Part shown: positions 54,902-64,000 of the stretch, piece by piece
How the letters are laid out: each line of letters begins with the position of its first letter
How positions within the stretch are numbered: position 1 is the stretch's first letter
Assembly: GCA_019454185.1 (NCBI GenBank)
Contig: CP075368.1
Location: 1,488,001-1,552,000, forward strand
From: Phycisphaeraceae bacterium
GTDB taxonomy: Bacteria > Planctomycetota > Phycisphaerae > Phycisphaerales > UBA1924
Length of the DNA: 64,000 bases
Direction of reading: 5' to 3'
Program-made: the position numbers and the translations under genes
Notes under the pieces: generated by a model
Database searches by the model: none
Seen by the model: only the letters and a program-made list of their open reading frames with translations
What the model was told of the DNA's origin: nothing

Positions 54902-56815
54902 ATGAGCGCTGAGACCCCGGCCGTCGGATCACCGGAGCGGAGCCATGCGGATGCCCCCCCTCGAGAGGCGTCCGATGTGGCTCCGCTCGTGTCGTTCCTG
55001 GATTCGCTGCTCAAACGCCAGATCGCGCTCGGACACGCAGACGCGGGGCTGATCTGGCTCTTCGCGACACCGAGCCGGCAGGCCGGCACTGTCGCGATAC
55101 ACCAAGACCCGGAGCGGCCGCTTCACCGCGCCTGGTCCCGGGCCGTCTCACACGTGATCGATCGGCACGCGCCTTCCATCGTCTCAATGGAGGAAGGCAC
55201 GCCAAGAGTTCGGATCGAGCCAGTCAGCGTTGATCCAGATGATTCCGTCTACCGATCCGATCGCGGACATCTGGCCGTGCTCATCCCGCTGATCGCTGAG
55301 GGGGCTGTGGAGGGCGTCTCGGCGCTGGTCATCGCAGGCAGTGACAGACGGGCCGCCTCAGAGGCAGGCCTCAGGGCATCGCTCGCGGCGAGCGCGTTCG
55401 AAACCTACCTCTGGCGAGAGAATGCCCTGCGCGAAGCCGAGGGCAGAGCTCGCCTGCGAGAAACACTCGAACTCCTCGATGCTTCCATCCAGGGCCAGAG
55501 CACCAGTGCAGTCTGCGCGATCCTCTGCCACGAGCTGCGACGCCGATTCGGTTGCGTCAGGGTCTCCCTCGGACTCGTGCGTGGCGACTCCGTCCGCCTT
55601 GTCGGCATGAGCGGCACCGACACGATCGATCGAAAGGCCCCGGCAGCAGAGCCCATCGAGTCCGCGATGGAAGAGTGTGCGGCACAAGATGTCGAGCTCG
55701 AGTACCCGCAGCCCGAGCACGCGGAGCAGTCGCCCATGACGCGTCGGGTCGTTCGCTCGCACGAACTCCTCTCGATGAAGGCCGGTCCATCCGCGATCGT
55801 CAGTTTGCCTCTACGTATCGAGGGCGATCTCGTGGGCGTCTTGGTCCTGGAGCGTGCGAGCAACGATCCCTTCCCCGCTGGTGCGATCTCGCTCCTGCGA
55901 CTGCTCGCAGAGTTCATCGGCCCGTGCGTTCACACAAGACGGTTGGCAGACCGGGGAGTCTTCGCGGTCGCAAGAGACCGGGTCGGTGATCTGGCACGAG
56001 CCGCCGTCGGCCCGAGACATACGGCCGCGAAAGCCGTCTGCCTGTTGCTCGCGCTCATTCTCGCCGGATTGGCGGCGATACCGATCCCAGACCGGGTCCG
56101 TTCAACCGCGGAGGTGCGAGCGGTCACAACGAGAACGATCCCGCCTCCGTTCTCCGGCTACCTCTCCGAGACCCTGGTACGCCCCGGCGACTTTGTCCAA
56201 GCGGGAGATGTCATCGGCCGGATGGACACCACGGAACTCTCCCTGCAACTTGAGCAGGAGATCGGTCGTCGCGAGACGCTCGCCACTGAGCGGGACAGCG
56301 CACACGCCACCGGCGACCTCGCAGCATGGCGCCGCGCATCCAAAGGCGTCGAAGAAACCGAGGCAAAGATCGGCCTGCTGCGGAGCTACCTCACTCGATC
56401 CGAGATACGCGCGCCGATCGCAGGACAGATCAGCAGAGGCGATCTTCGTGACTTTCTCGGGGCCCGCGTTGAGCCGACAACCGCTCTGTTTGAGATCGTC
56501 ACGCCGGACCGTATGGTCGTGACACAGATCGACGAGCGCGACATCGGTCGGGTCAGACCGGGACAATCCGGATGGATGACAACCTCTGCCTCGCCCGGCA
56601 CACGCATCCCTCTCCGCATCGTGCGAATCAACCCATCCGCAGAGCCCACCGAGGGCGCGAATATCTACACGGCCGAAGCGGATGTGCTCGAGCACGATCG
56701 CTTCCTTCAGCCGGGCATGCGTGGGCATGTGCGCCTCGAAAGCGGATGGACGACCGGCCTCACGATGCTGACTCGACCGATTGTCGATGAGATACGCCTA
56801 CGGCTATGGTGGTGA
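54902..56815 (+). CDS. GAF-TM-HlyD protein, adaptor with cytoplasmic sensor
   Basis: 637 residues. Residues about 25-370 are cytoplasmic and include one, perhaps two GAF-like modules (VSLPLRIEGDLVGVLVLERA). A single membrane segment is at about 378-398 (VCLLLALILAGLAAIPI). After it come a lipoyl half (TIPPPFSGYLSETLVRPGD, FVQAGDVIGRMD), a coiled hairpin, IRAPIAGQI, and a beta-barrel as in HlyD. The adaptor therefore carries its own cytoplasmic ligand-binding domain, an unusual arrangement. The next gene starts at once after its stop. Confidence 0.8.
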   Translation: MSAETPAVGSPERSHADAPPREASDVAPLVSFLDSLLKRQIALGHADAGLIWLFATPSRQAGTVAIHQDPERPLHRAWSRAVSHVIDRHAPSIVSMEEGTPRVRIEPVSVDPDDSVYRSDRGHLAVLIPLIAEGAVEGVSALVIAGSDRRAASEAGLRASLAASAFETYLWRENALREAEGRARLRETLELLDASIQGQSTSAVCAILCHELRRRFGCVRVSLGLVRGDSVRLVGMSGTDTIDRKAPAAEPIESAMEECAAQDVELEYPQPEHAEQSPMTRRVVRSHELLSMKAGPSAIVSLPLRIEGDLVGVLVLERASNDPFPAGAISLLRLLAEFIGPCVHTRRLADRGVFAVARDRVGDLARAAVGPRHTAAKAVCLLLALILAGLAAIPIPDRVRSTAEVRAVTTRTIPPPFSGYLSETLVRPGDFVQAGDVIGRMDTTELSLQLEQEIGRRETLATERDSAHATGDLAAWRRASKGVEETEAKIGLLRSYLTRSEIRAPIAGQISRGDLRDFLGARVEPTTALFEIVTPDRMVVTQIDERDIGRVRPGQSGWMTTSASPGTRIPLRIVRINPSAEPTEGANIYTAEADVLEHDRFLQPGMRGHVRLESGWTTGLTMLTRPIVDEIRLRLWW

Positions 56816-56821
56816 TTGGCC

Positions 56822-59011
56822 ATGTTCGAGCGTCGGATCACACCAACGTTCTGTGACACCTGGTACCGGGTCGCGAAGAGCCGCCCCCGACTGAGCCCCC
56901 ACGTCCATGTCACACGCCAGCGTTTCGGGCGAGGTATCGCGTACGTCCTCGAAGAACCCGCGACGGGCACATACCACAGAATGTCCGAGCCCGCGTACCG
57001 GTTCGCAGGCATGCTCGACGGGAACCGCACCGTCGATGACGCTTGGGAAGCGTGCGCTGCCCAACTCGGGGACGAATCCCCGACGCAGAAAGAGTGCATC
57101 GAGCTCCTCGCCCAGCTCGACAGCTCAGGGCTGCTGATCGGCGACGTTCCGATCTGGGCTGACATGCTCGAGCATCGACAGGCACGCGAAGTGCAGAACC
57201 GCAGGCGAAAGCGCCACGGAAACGGGCTCTTTGCTTGTATCCCCTTGATCAATCCCGACCGCTGGCTCGAACAGAGCCGCCACCTGTACGCGTGGGCATT
57301 TAGTTGGACAGGGCTCGGCCTCTGGTGCGCCCTCGCCGTCGCTGCGATCTGGTCGCTCGCCACGAATGTCGATCGATTCTCACGAGAGTTGCGCCTCGAT
57401 TCCCTGCTCGACCCCGGCAACCTCGCAATCCTGGCCGGTGTCTTCATCGTGCTTCGCGCGGTCCACGAGCTCGGCCATGCCATGGCTTGCAAGGCGATGG
57501 GCGGCCGCTGCACCGAGATCGGGCTCATGCTCGTCGCATTGGTCCTTCCGCTTCCATATTGCGATGCAACCAGCTCGTGGCGGTTCACCGAGACGTGGCG
57601 CCGCATCCTCGTCGCAGCGGCCGGCGTCCTCTTCGAGAGCGTGATCGCCGCTGGAGCCGCAATCCTCTGGGCCAACTCTGAGCCCGGCGTGCTGAGCTCG
57701 ATCTGCTATAACGTGATGATCGTCTCCGGCGTCTCAACGCTTCTGTTCAATCTGAATCCGCTGCTCAGATACGACGGTTACTACATTCTCAGCGACCTGC
57801 TCGGCATCCCCAACCTCGCCCAACGCGCCGTCGAGATGCTCAAGTACGTAGTCGTTCGATACGCCTTCAGCGTGCAGACCACAAAGCCACCAGCTGTCAC
57901 CTCACCGGGCGAAGCCGCGATCGTTCTGGCATACGGCCTTCTGTCGCTTCCTTATCGAGTACTGATCGCTGCTTCCATCTGCCTGGCCGTGAGCACGCAG
58001 TACTCCTCCCTTGGATTGGTTCTGGCTGTCCTCGCCGCTTCGCTGATGCTTGTGTGGCCGGTCCTGAAGGGGATCGGCTACCTGCTATGGTCACCCGCAT
58101 TGCTCGGACGGCGGGCCAGGGCGAATGGTGTGGTCATTGGAGTACTCGTGGTGGCAGCGGTCGCCGTGGGCATCATCCCGGTTCAGGATCGCATCTACGC
58201 CCCGGGATGGATCGTGCCAACCGAACACCGCGGCATACGCACCCTCGAAAGCGGATATGTCTCAGACATTCTGGTCCGTGTGGGCGACCATGTACGATCC
58301 GGCCAGCCGCTCCTGAGACTCGAGAACGCAGAGGTCGAAGCGGCCCGCACAATCGCTGCTGCTCAACTCGCGCAGGCCATCACTGCCCGCGACGAAGCGG
58401 CCATGAAATCGCCTTCGGAAGCAAGAACAGCCGACGCAAACGTTCGGGTCGCGACCGAGGCCCTCCGCCGAGCCGAGGAACGCGTCGCCTCGCTCACGCT
58501 CGTCGCACCGACGGATGGGATTGTCCTTGCGGCAGGCGCGAGCGGGGCGGACTGGGACGATCTCCTCGGCAGCTACATATCGAAGGGAACACTGCTCGCA
58601 CATGTCTCCTCGCTGGATCAACTCCAGATACGGACACTGGTTGATGACCGCGAGTTCGGGCACGCTTTCGCTGCACAAGAACGCATCAATGCCTCCGTGA
58701 AGATCCGAGGCATGGCGTCCCATGTGGCGTCAGCGACGCTCCTCCGCGTCTCTCCGATCGGCTCGCGTGAGATCGAGAACCCCGCGGTCTCTTCCGCAGC
58801 AGGCGGTGAGATCGTTGCCACACGCAGCGGCGAGAACTCCATCGCGGCTCTTACCCCGCAGTTCTGGGTCGATCTCGCCTCCACAGACCTGCCCGACGGC
58901 GTGATGGCGGGCCAACGAGTCAGAGTCCGCTTCGGCGTAGGCGACTCGCCGCTGATGACCCAGTGGTTGCGACGCGCCACGCAGTTCTGGATGAGCAGGT
59001 TTGGTGCATGA
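56822..59011 (+). CDS. PqqD-like / M50 peptidase / HlyD fusion membrane protein
   Basis: 729 residues. Residues about 20-110 resemble a PqqD-like peptide-binding domain. HELGHAMACKAMGG (about 215) is the HExxH motif of M50 site-2 proteases, and NPLLRYDGYY (about 312) the second zinc motif. Ten or so membrane helices surround them. A C-terminal lipoyl/coiled-coil adaptor part starts near 460 (RGIRTLESGYVSDILVRVGD) and runs to about 690. It is like the YydH-type putative peptide zinc metalloproteases. A TTG at 56816 lies just upstream in frame. It probably couples cleavage or channelling of an exported peptide with the adaptor. Confidence 0.82.
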   Translation: MFERRITPTFCDTWYRVAKSRPRLSPHVHVTRQRFGRGIAYVLEEPATGTYHRMSEPAYRFAGMLDGNRTVDDAWEACAAQLGDESPTQKECIELLAQLDSSGLLIGDVPIWADMLEHRQAREVQNRRRKRHGNGLFACIPLINPDRWLEQSRHLYAWAFSWTGLGLWCALAVAAIWSLATNVDRFSRELRLDSLLDPGNLAILAGVFIVLRAVHELGHAMACKAMGGRCTEIGLMLVALVLPLPYCDATSSWRFTETWRRILVAAAGVLFESVIAAGAAILWANSEPGVLSSICYNVMIVSGVSTLLFNLNPLLRYDGYYILSDLLGIPNLAQRAVEMLKYVVVRYAFSVQTTKPPAVTSPGEAAIVLAYGLLSLPYRVLIAASICLAVSTQYSSLGLVLAVLAASLMLVWPVLKGIGYLLWSPALLGRRARANGVVIGVLVVAAVAVGIIPVQDRIYAPGWIVPTEHRGIRTLESGYVSDILVRVGDHVRSGQPLLRLENAEVEAARTIAAAQLAQAITARDEAAMKSPSEARTADANVRVATEALRRAEERVASLTLVAPTDGIVLAAGASGADWDDLLGSYISKGTLLAHVSSLDQLQIRTLVDDREFGHAFAAQERINASVKIRGMASHVASATLLRVSPIGSREIENPAVSSAAGGEIVATRSGENSIAALTPQFWVDLASTDLPDGVMAGQRVRVRFGVGDSPLMTQWLRRATQFWMSRFGA

Positions 59012-61020
59012 GCATCGCGAACTTGCAGATCGAGCCGATTCGAGACGATCCACGCCTCTGGTCCGCGCTCTCTCGCCCTATCCGGCGGGACCCTCCGCCC
59101 AAGGGGTTCGACTCTGTCGGGGAGTGGGTAAGAGGTGGAATCGCCCGAATGAGAGCCGATCGCGGGCTTGCCGCCCGCGCGCAGCGTGTGCGCCTCGATG
59201 CCGAGTCCCTTCGCACACACTCCGACGCCGCTCTGCTCGCATTGCTCGAAGAGCGACGCGATGAAGTTCTGCGTCACTCGCGCTCAGCAGTGACGACCGA
59301 TCGCGCAGCCGCTCCGATCGTCGAAACGATCCGCCGCCGTCTCGGGCTGACCCTCCACCCGGAGCAGATCATGGGTGGGCTCGCGATGTGTGCGGGCAAC
59401 TGCGTGGAGATGGCCACCGGCGAGGGCAAGACCGTTACCGGGATCATTCCCGCCGCGATCCTCGCATGGCAAGGGCGCGGGGTCCACGTCGCGACCGTCA
59501 ACGACTACCTCGCCAGACGAGACGCCGAGACTCTCAGCCCGGTCTTTGAATCGCTCGGTCTTGATGTCGGTGTGATTCAAGACGCCTCGAAAGAAGATGA
59601 GCGGCGAGATGCATACGCGAAGTCCGTCACCTATGTCGCAGACAAACAACTGATCTTTGACTATCTGCGAGACCGCCTGAAATCGCCCCACTCTCCCCGC
59701 ATGGTGCCGCACCTTCTCGAGTCGCTCGGCGAGCACGCCTGCACAAGTGGCCCATGGAGCCGTTCCATCGTGCAACGCGGGCATTACGCCTGCATCGTCG
59801 ATGAGGCGGACAGCATCCTGATCGACGAGGCAGTCACTCCCGCGATCATCGCCAGCGAGAGTCAGGACGTCCGCGCCTCACGCCAGGAGATCTACGAGGC
59901 CGCACGCCATATCGCGACCCAACTGAATGAGGGTTCCGACTTCATCGTCGATCGACGCTTGCGCCGCGTCACCATGCGACCCGAAGGCCGGACGCGACTT
60001 GACGAGCTCGCCCGAGACCTTCCGGAGTTCTGGCGAGGGCCCAGAAGGCGAGAGGAACTCGTCGTACAGGCACTCACCGCCCTCGCCCTCTTCCATCGCG
60101 ACGACGATTACGTCGTGACCAATGGTGAGGTGCAGATCGTGGACCCGTCCACCGGACGCATCCTCCCGGGGCGGCAGTGGCAACTCGGACTCCATCAAGC
60201 TATCGAGGCCAAGGAGGGTATCGAGGTGACCGAGCCGCGGCGCACCACATCACGAGTCTCATACCACGGCTACTTCCGTCGTTACGCACGCCTGTGCGGG
60301 ATGAGCGGCACCATGTGGGAGGTCCGGCACGAGATCTGGCGTGCATACCACCTTCCAATCGTTCGTATCCCGACCCATCGCCCTATCGCGAGAAAGGAAT
60401 CGGCCGACCGCGTCTTCCTCGCCGAGCAAGCAAAGCTCGACGCTGTCGCTGATCATGCCATCGCTCTCAGACAGCGAGGCCAGCCCGTCCTCATCGGCAC
60501 CAGAGCTGTCAAGACCTCGGATCAGCTCGCATCGATGCTCGCAGCCCGCGGCGTCGACTGCCGCGTTCTGAACGCGACCCGCGAAGCAGAGGAAGCAGAC
60601 ATCGTCGCTCTTGCCGGTATCTCAGGGACAATCACCGTCTCGACGAACATGGCAGGACGCGGCACCGACATCCGCCTCGACGAACGATCCCGCGAAGCCG
60701 GAGGACTGGCAGTCCTCGCGACAGAACGTCACGATGAACGACGCGTTGATCGACAGCTCTTCGGACGCTCCGGCCGACAGGGCGATCCGGGTTCCGCACA
60801 GGCCTTCGTCTGCCTCGAGGACCCTGTGATCAGACGGTTCGGGATTCGTCCTCTGGTCGCCATGACCCGTGCCGCACCGCCTCCCTTCCGTGACATCGCC
60901 GGGCGGCTCCTCTGGTGGCAGTCACAGTCGAGCGCGGCCAGCAGGTCCGCAACGATTCGGATGGAACTCGCAAAGTCAGAGGCGAACATGGACATGTCGC
61001 TCAAGGGACAGAACCGCTGA
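59008..61020 (+). CDS. short SecA-like translocase ATPase
   Basis: 670 residues against about 900 for SecA1. The ATG overlaps the preceding stop (ATGA). DEAD motor motifs: MATGEGKTVTG (about 135-145), VNDYLARRDAE, CIVDEADSILIDEAVTP (about 262), CGMSGTMWE, NMAGRGTDIRLD (about 548) and QLFGRSGRQGDPGS (about 583). Only about 75 residues follow motif VI, so most of the helical scaffold, wing, two-helix finger and zinc C-terminus are absent. It therefore keeps the ATPase and preprotein cross-linking region but not the part that inserts polypeptide into SecY. It is a SecA paralogue for the adjacent cluster. Confidence 0.88.
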   Translation: MSIANLQIEPIRDDPRLWSALSRPIRRDPPPKGFDSVGEWVRGGIARMRADRGLAARAQRVRLDAESLRTHSDAALLALLEERRDEVLRHSRSAVTTDRAAAPIVETIRRRLGLTLHPEQIMGGLAMCAGNCVEMATGEGKTVTGIIPAAILAWQGRGVHVATVNDYLARRDAETLSPVFESLGLDVGVIQDASKEDERRDAYAKSVTYVADKQLIFDYLRDRLKSPHSPRMVPHLLESLGEHACTSGPWSRSIVQRGHYACIVDEADSILIDEAVTPAIIASESQDVRASRQEIYEAARHIATQLNEGSDFIVDRRLRRVTMRPEGRTRLDELARDLPEFWRGPRRREELVVQALTALALFHRDDDYVVTNGEVQIVDPSTGRILPGRQWQLGLHQAIEAKEGIEVTEPRRTTSRVSYHGYFRRYARLCGMSGTMWEVRHEIWRAYHLPIVRIPTHRPIARKESADRVFLAEQAKLDAVADHAIALRQRGQPVLIGTRAVKTSDQLASMLAARGVDCRVLNATREAEEADIVALAGISGTITVSTNMAGRGTDIRLDERSREAGGLAVLATERHDERRVDRQLFGRSGRQGDPGSAQAFVCLEDPVIRRFGIRPLVAMTRAAPPPFRDIAGRLLWWQSQSSAASRSATIRMELAKSEANMDMSLKGQNR

Positions 61021-61165
61021 CATATCCCCCGGACCGTCTGAGAAACTCTCCATCGCAATGGTGCATCCATCGCGACGGGAACCGGCAAGAATGTCATCAC
61101 AAAGTCAGACGCCGAGCAGCGATTCCGCCCGGCTACGGTACCATTGGCGGCAGGAGGCCAGACGA

Positions 61166-62152
61166 ATGGCGAACACGGTTGACCTCACACCTCAAATCGA
61201 AGCACATGCAACGACAATCCGGACCCTGACCGACGCCATATCCCAGGTCGTCGTCGGGCAGAAGACGATGGTCGAGCGCCTCTTCGTCGGGTTGCTATGC
61301 AATGGGCATGTGCTGCTTGAAGGCGTTCCGGGTCTGGCCAAGACCCTCACAGTGAGCACGCTGGCGAACGCGATCCACGCGAAGTTCAGCCGCATCCAGT
61401 TCACGCCCGATCTGCTGCCAGCGGACCTGGTGGGCACTCTCATCTACAACCCGCGGGACTCAACCTTCACGCCCCGCAAGGGTCCTGTCTTTGCCAACAT
61501 CGTGCTGGCCGATGAGATCAACCGAGCCCCAGCCAAGGTCCAGAGTGCGCTGCTGGAAGCGATGCAGGAGCGACACGTCACCATCGGAGAAACGACATAC
61601 CCGCTTCCCGATCCCTTCCTTGTGCTCGCGACGCAGAACCCGATCGAGCAAGAGGGCACCTACACCCTCCCCGAAGCGCAGGTCGATCGCTTCATGCTCA
61701 AGCTTCGAGTCGATTACCCGTCGAAACAAGACGAGCGACAGATCGTCGATCGCATGGCTTCCAGCGCGCCGAAGACCAAAGTTGAAGCAATGGTCACGAC
61801 TGATCAGATCGCCGCCGCCCGGCGCCTTGTCGATCAGATCCACGTCGATGATCGCGTGAAGGAGTACATCGTCAGCATCGTCCATGCCTCACGCCGTCCG
61901 AAGGAGTACGGGCTGGACATCGCTCGCCTGATCTCCTTCGGCGCATCCCCCCGTGCCTCGATCTCGCTCACCATGGCGGCCCGCGCCCACGCGTTCCTCC
62001 AGGGCAGGCCGTACGCCACCCCCGCCGACGTGAAGTCGATCGGGATGGATGTACTCCGCCATCGAGTGATCGCAAGCTACGAGGCACAGGCCGAAGAGAT
62101 CTCCTCCGAACAGATTGTCCAGCGGATCTTTGACCATGTTCCGCTCCCATAG
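61166..62152 (+). CDS. MoxR family AAA+ ATPase
   Basis: 328 residues from the ATG at 61166, which follows AGGAGG (61152-61157) by eight bases. EGVPGLAKTLTVSTLA is Walker A, VLADEINRAPAKVQSALLE Walker B, and ATQNPIEQEGTYTLPEAQ the sensor region. MoxR ATPases act as chaperones that assemble or metallate partners, commonly beside DUF58 and VWA proteins. The 146-base gap from the SecA-like gene probably separates it from that cluster. Confidence 0.93.
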   Translation: MANTVDLTPQIEAHATTIRTLTDAISQVVVGQKTMVERLFVGLLCNGHVLLEGVPGLAKTLTVSTLANAIHAKFSRIQFTPDLLPADLVGTLIYNPRDSTFTPRKGPVFANIVLADEINRAPAKVQSALLEAMQERHVTIGETTYPLPDPFLVLATQNPIEQEGTYTLPEAQVDRFMLKLRVDYPSKQDERQIVDRMASSAPKTKVEAMVTTDQIAAARRLVDQIHVDDRVKEYIVSIVHASRRPKEYGLDIARLISFGASPRASISLTMAARAHAFLQGRPYATPADVKSIGMDVLRHRVIASYEAQAEEISSEQIVQRIFDHVPLP

Positions 62153-63053
62153 ACACCCGATCGATGCCGCCGAGCCCGCGCCGCTTCCCGCCGACCTGGC
62201 GAAGGAGGTTCGACGCCTCCACGTCATGACCCGGCGACGCGTCAGCGACCTGTTCACGGGCGAGTACCACTCGGCGTTCAAGGGGCACGGAATCGAATTT
62301 GCCGAGGTCAGAGAATACGAGCCGGGCGATGACGTCCGTTCGATCGACTGGAACGTCACCGCCAGAACCGGCAAGACCTTCATCAAGAGGTTCGTTGAAG
62401 AACGCCAGCTCACCGCCATGGTCTGCGTCGACCTCTCGCGATCAGGCATGTTCGGCACCACCGGAAAGACCAAACGCCGCCTCGAGATCGAGTCCGCCGC
62501 CATCCTCGCCATGGCCGCGAGCCAGAATCAGGACCGTGTCGGGCTGCTGCTCTTCACGGATCGCGTCGAGAAGTTCGTTCCTCCGAAGAAGGGCACGTCG
62601 CATTGCCAACGCCTCATGCGCGACCTCCTCGCGCACGCTCCCGCCGGCCGAGGCACGGACCTCCGTCCCGCGCTCGACCATCTCGCCCACATGCTGCGAA
62701 GGCGTAGCGTGATCTTCCTCATCTCCGATTTCGATTGTCCACCCTGCAACACCCAGCTCTCAGTGCTCGCAAGGCGACACGATGTTGTAGCAATCTCCGT
62801 CAACGATCCCCGCGAGTTCCAGTTCCCCTCGGTCGGTCTCGTCGATGTCGTCGATCCCGAAACTGGTGCAACACGAACGATCGATCTCGGCTCACGCGGC
62901 ACGCGTGCATACGCCGCGCAACGCCTGGCGGACCGCGACAGACGCGAAGCCCATCTCGCTTCTTCGGGGGTCGATCGCGTCACGCTCTCTACGGAGAGAT
63001 CCGCCGTCCCGGAACTCGCGGCGTACTTTCGTCGAAGGGAGCGACGCCGATGA
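62136..63053 (+). CDS. DUF58 domain protein
   Basis: 305 residues from the ATG at 62136, overlapping the MoxR stop by 17 bases. FTGEYHSAFKGHGIEFAEVR, YEPGDDVRSIDWNVTAR and RFVEERQLTAMVCVDLSRSG are DUF58 signatures; the last is a VWA-like metal site (Asp-x-Ser-x-Ser). The remainder resembles a VWA fold. It is the standard MoxR partner, in aerotolerance/Bat-like operons. A lower start exists at 62115. Confidence 0.9.
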   Translation: MFRSHRHPIDAAEPAPLPADLAKEVRRLHVMTRRRVSDLFTGEYHSAFKGHGIEFAEVREYEPGDDVRSIDWNVTARTGKTFIKRFVEERQLTAMVCVDLSRSGMFGTTGKTKRRLEIESAAILAMAASQNQDRVGLLLFTDRVEKFVPPKKGTSHCQRLMRDLLAHAPAGRGTDLRPALDHLAHMLRRRSVIFLISDFDCPPCNTQLSVLARRHDVVAISVNDPREFQFPSVGLVDVVDPETGATRTIDLGSRGTRAYAAQRLADRDRREAHLASSGVDRVTLSTERSAVPELAAYFRRRERRR

Positions 63054-64000
63054 GTGACGCTCGCCACTTCTTCGTTCACAGGACCCGTCTTTTTCCCGTC
63101 GCAATCGCCGCAATCTGTCTCTCCATGGCGCAGGCGTGCTCGCGCCCGACCGACACCGCCCAGCCAGCAACACCCACGCCACCGACACAGGTTGCTGAGG
63201 GCGACGGCATACTCCTTTCTACCACCATCGACAGACGCGAGGCATCGACGAGCGAGCTCCTTCAGCTCGATATCCGCACAACAGCCAAGGCGGGTCTGGT
63301 GCTCTCATCACCCGAACTCACAGGCCATCAGTCACTCGAAGTGCTCGAAGTGGTCCGTCTGCCCGCCATCAAACGCCTGGATGGCGTCGTTGAACAACGC
63401 TGGACCGCCATTCTTGAGCCTGGTCTACCCGGCTCCGCACTCGCTCCAGGAGTCAAACTCGCGATCCGTGACGCCAACGCCGGCACTCTGAGCTACGTCG
63501 CGACTGATCCGATCCCCGTCGCGATCAACTCCGTTCTACAGCCGGACGATCCCATCGCCGTCACGGAGCTTCGTGCCGCAGCAATGCCCCCGCCAGCGGG
63601 AGAACCGATCTGGCACCAGGTCCGACCGGCAGTTGCAGGTGCAGTCGCAGGCCTGATCGTGATCTTGGTGGTTGCCGGAGCTGCGGTCGTCATCATCCGC
63701 AAACGCCTCCGTGCGCCGAGGATCGCCGGCTCACGCAAGACAATCGCAACCCTCGTGCTCCAGGCGCCAAGCATGAGCCCAACCGAACGATCGCGGGCGA
63801 TCGGCACATGTGCTCGTCTCCTCCGCCTCGGAATCTCAGAACGAACAGAGGTCCCCGCGCACGCCATGACAGAACTGGAACTGCTCGATCGCTGCCCACA
63901 GCTCTCGCAGATCCCGGGACTCATCGATCTCATGGCTGATATCGAACGCATGCTCTGCTCCGGCTCCGACATATCACACGCCGGAGTCACCGACGTTCTT
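63050..64000 (+). CDS. membrane lipoprotein, third gene of the MoxR-DUF58 operon (partial)
   Basis: Open frame of 317 codons running off the right edge; the start ATG overlaps the DUF58 stop. The N-terminus has a signal with MAQAC as a possible lipobox (Cys near 31). A beta-rich extracytoplasmic part follows, then a membrane segment at about 200-225 (AGAVAGLIVILVVAGAAVVI) and a cytoplasmic helical tail. The position and layout match BatD-like or DUF4381-type partners of MoxR-DUF58 operons. Truncated by the window. Confidence 0.7.
   Translation, partial: MSDARHFFVHRTRLFPVAIAAICLSMAQACSRPTDTAQPATPTPPTQVAEGDGILLSTTIDRREASTSELLQLDIRTTAKAGLVLSSPELTGHQSLEVLEVVRLPAIKRLDGVVEQRWTAILEPGLPGSALAPGVKLAIRDANAGTLSYVATDPIPVAINSVLQPDDPIAVTELRAAAMPPPAGEPIWHQVRPAVAGAVAGLIVILVVAGAAVVIIRKRLRAPRIAGSRKTIATLVLQAPSMSPTERSRAIGTCARLLRLGISERTEVPAHAMTELELLDRCPQLSQIPGLIDLMADIERMLCSGSDISHAGVTDVL

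Overview
The window is a dense, GC-rich bacterial chromosome segment with about 55 protein genes on both strands and no rRNA, tRNA or CRISPR array that I could recognise. Gene content points to a Gram-negative bacterium with an LPS-like envelope (HldE, an ArnT/PMT-type glycosyltransferase, periplasmic adaptor proteins, lipoproteins). Small MJ0042-like zinc ribbons, FHA proteins and a pseudopilin-like protein next to an ECF sigma factor suggest a planctomycete, perhaps class Phycisphaerae. That placement is inference, not proof.

Region 1 (1-14.4 kb): a secreted protein, an M28 lipoprotein peptidase and RuvB; then a minus-strand block with a glycosyltransferase, a CT398-type zinc-ribbon coiled-coil protein, cdsA, uppS and purA; then a zinc-ribbon protein, an FHA protein, HemW and an unknown coiled-coil lipoprotein. 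Region 2 (13.9-16.3 kb) looks like an accessory insertion: a DUF1801 protein and a reverse transcriptase whose reading frame is broken by one in-frame TAG, preceded by a structured leader. Region 3 (16.3-26.8 kb): rluA-pgl-zwf (oxidative pentose phosphate genes), a ThiD2-ThiE fusion, an M16 peptidase, rpsP-trmD, a POT transporter with a large insert, and galK.

Region 4 (26.8-37.7 kb): an M61 peptidase with a PDZ domain, a CodA-like amidohydrolase, a DUF899 protein with a near-consensus promoter, hldE, an FHA-GspE fusion ATPase, serS, fmt and a small HEIGHH protein. Region 5 (37.7-49.6 kb): nucleotide-sugar dehydrogenase, rpe, an 18-C tract, a UDP-sugar pyrophosphorylase, guaD, an ApgM-type mutase, agmatinase, a site-2 protease, rpmI-rplT without adjacent infC, and an ECF sigma factor followed by a membrane protein with a duplicated N-terminal module.

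Region 6 (49.8-64 kb): an EAL protein, a CHAD-Ppx/GppA-HD fusion, then the most striking cluster (53.5-61.0 kb): a HlyD-type adaptor, a DUF3467 protein, a GAF-TM-HlyD protein, a PqqD-like/M50/HlyD protein and a short SecA-like ATPase, in tight co-directional order. It reads as a dedicated export machine with a reduced SecA motor. The window ends in a MoxR-DUF58-membrane lipoprotein operon cut off by the right edge.
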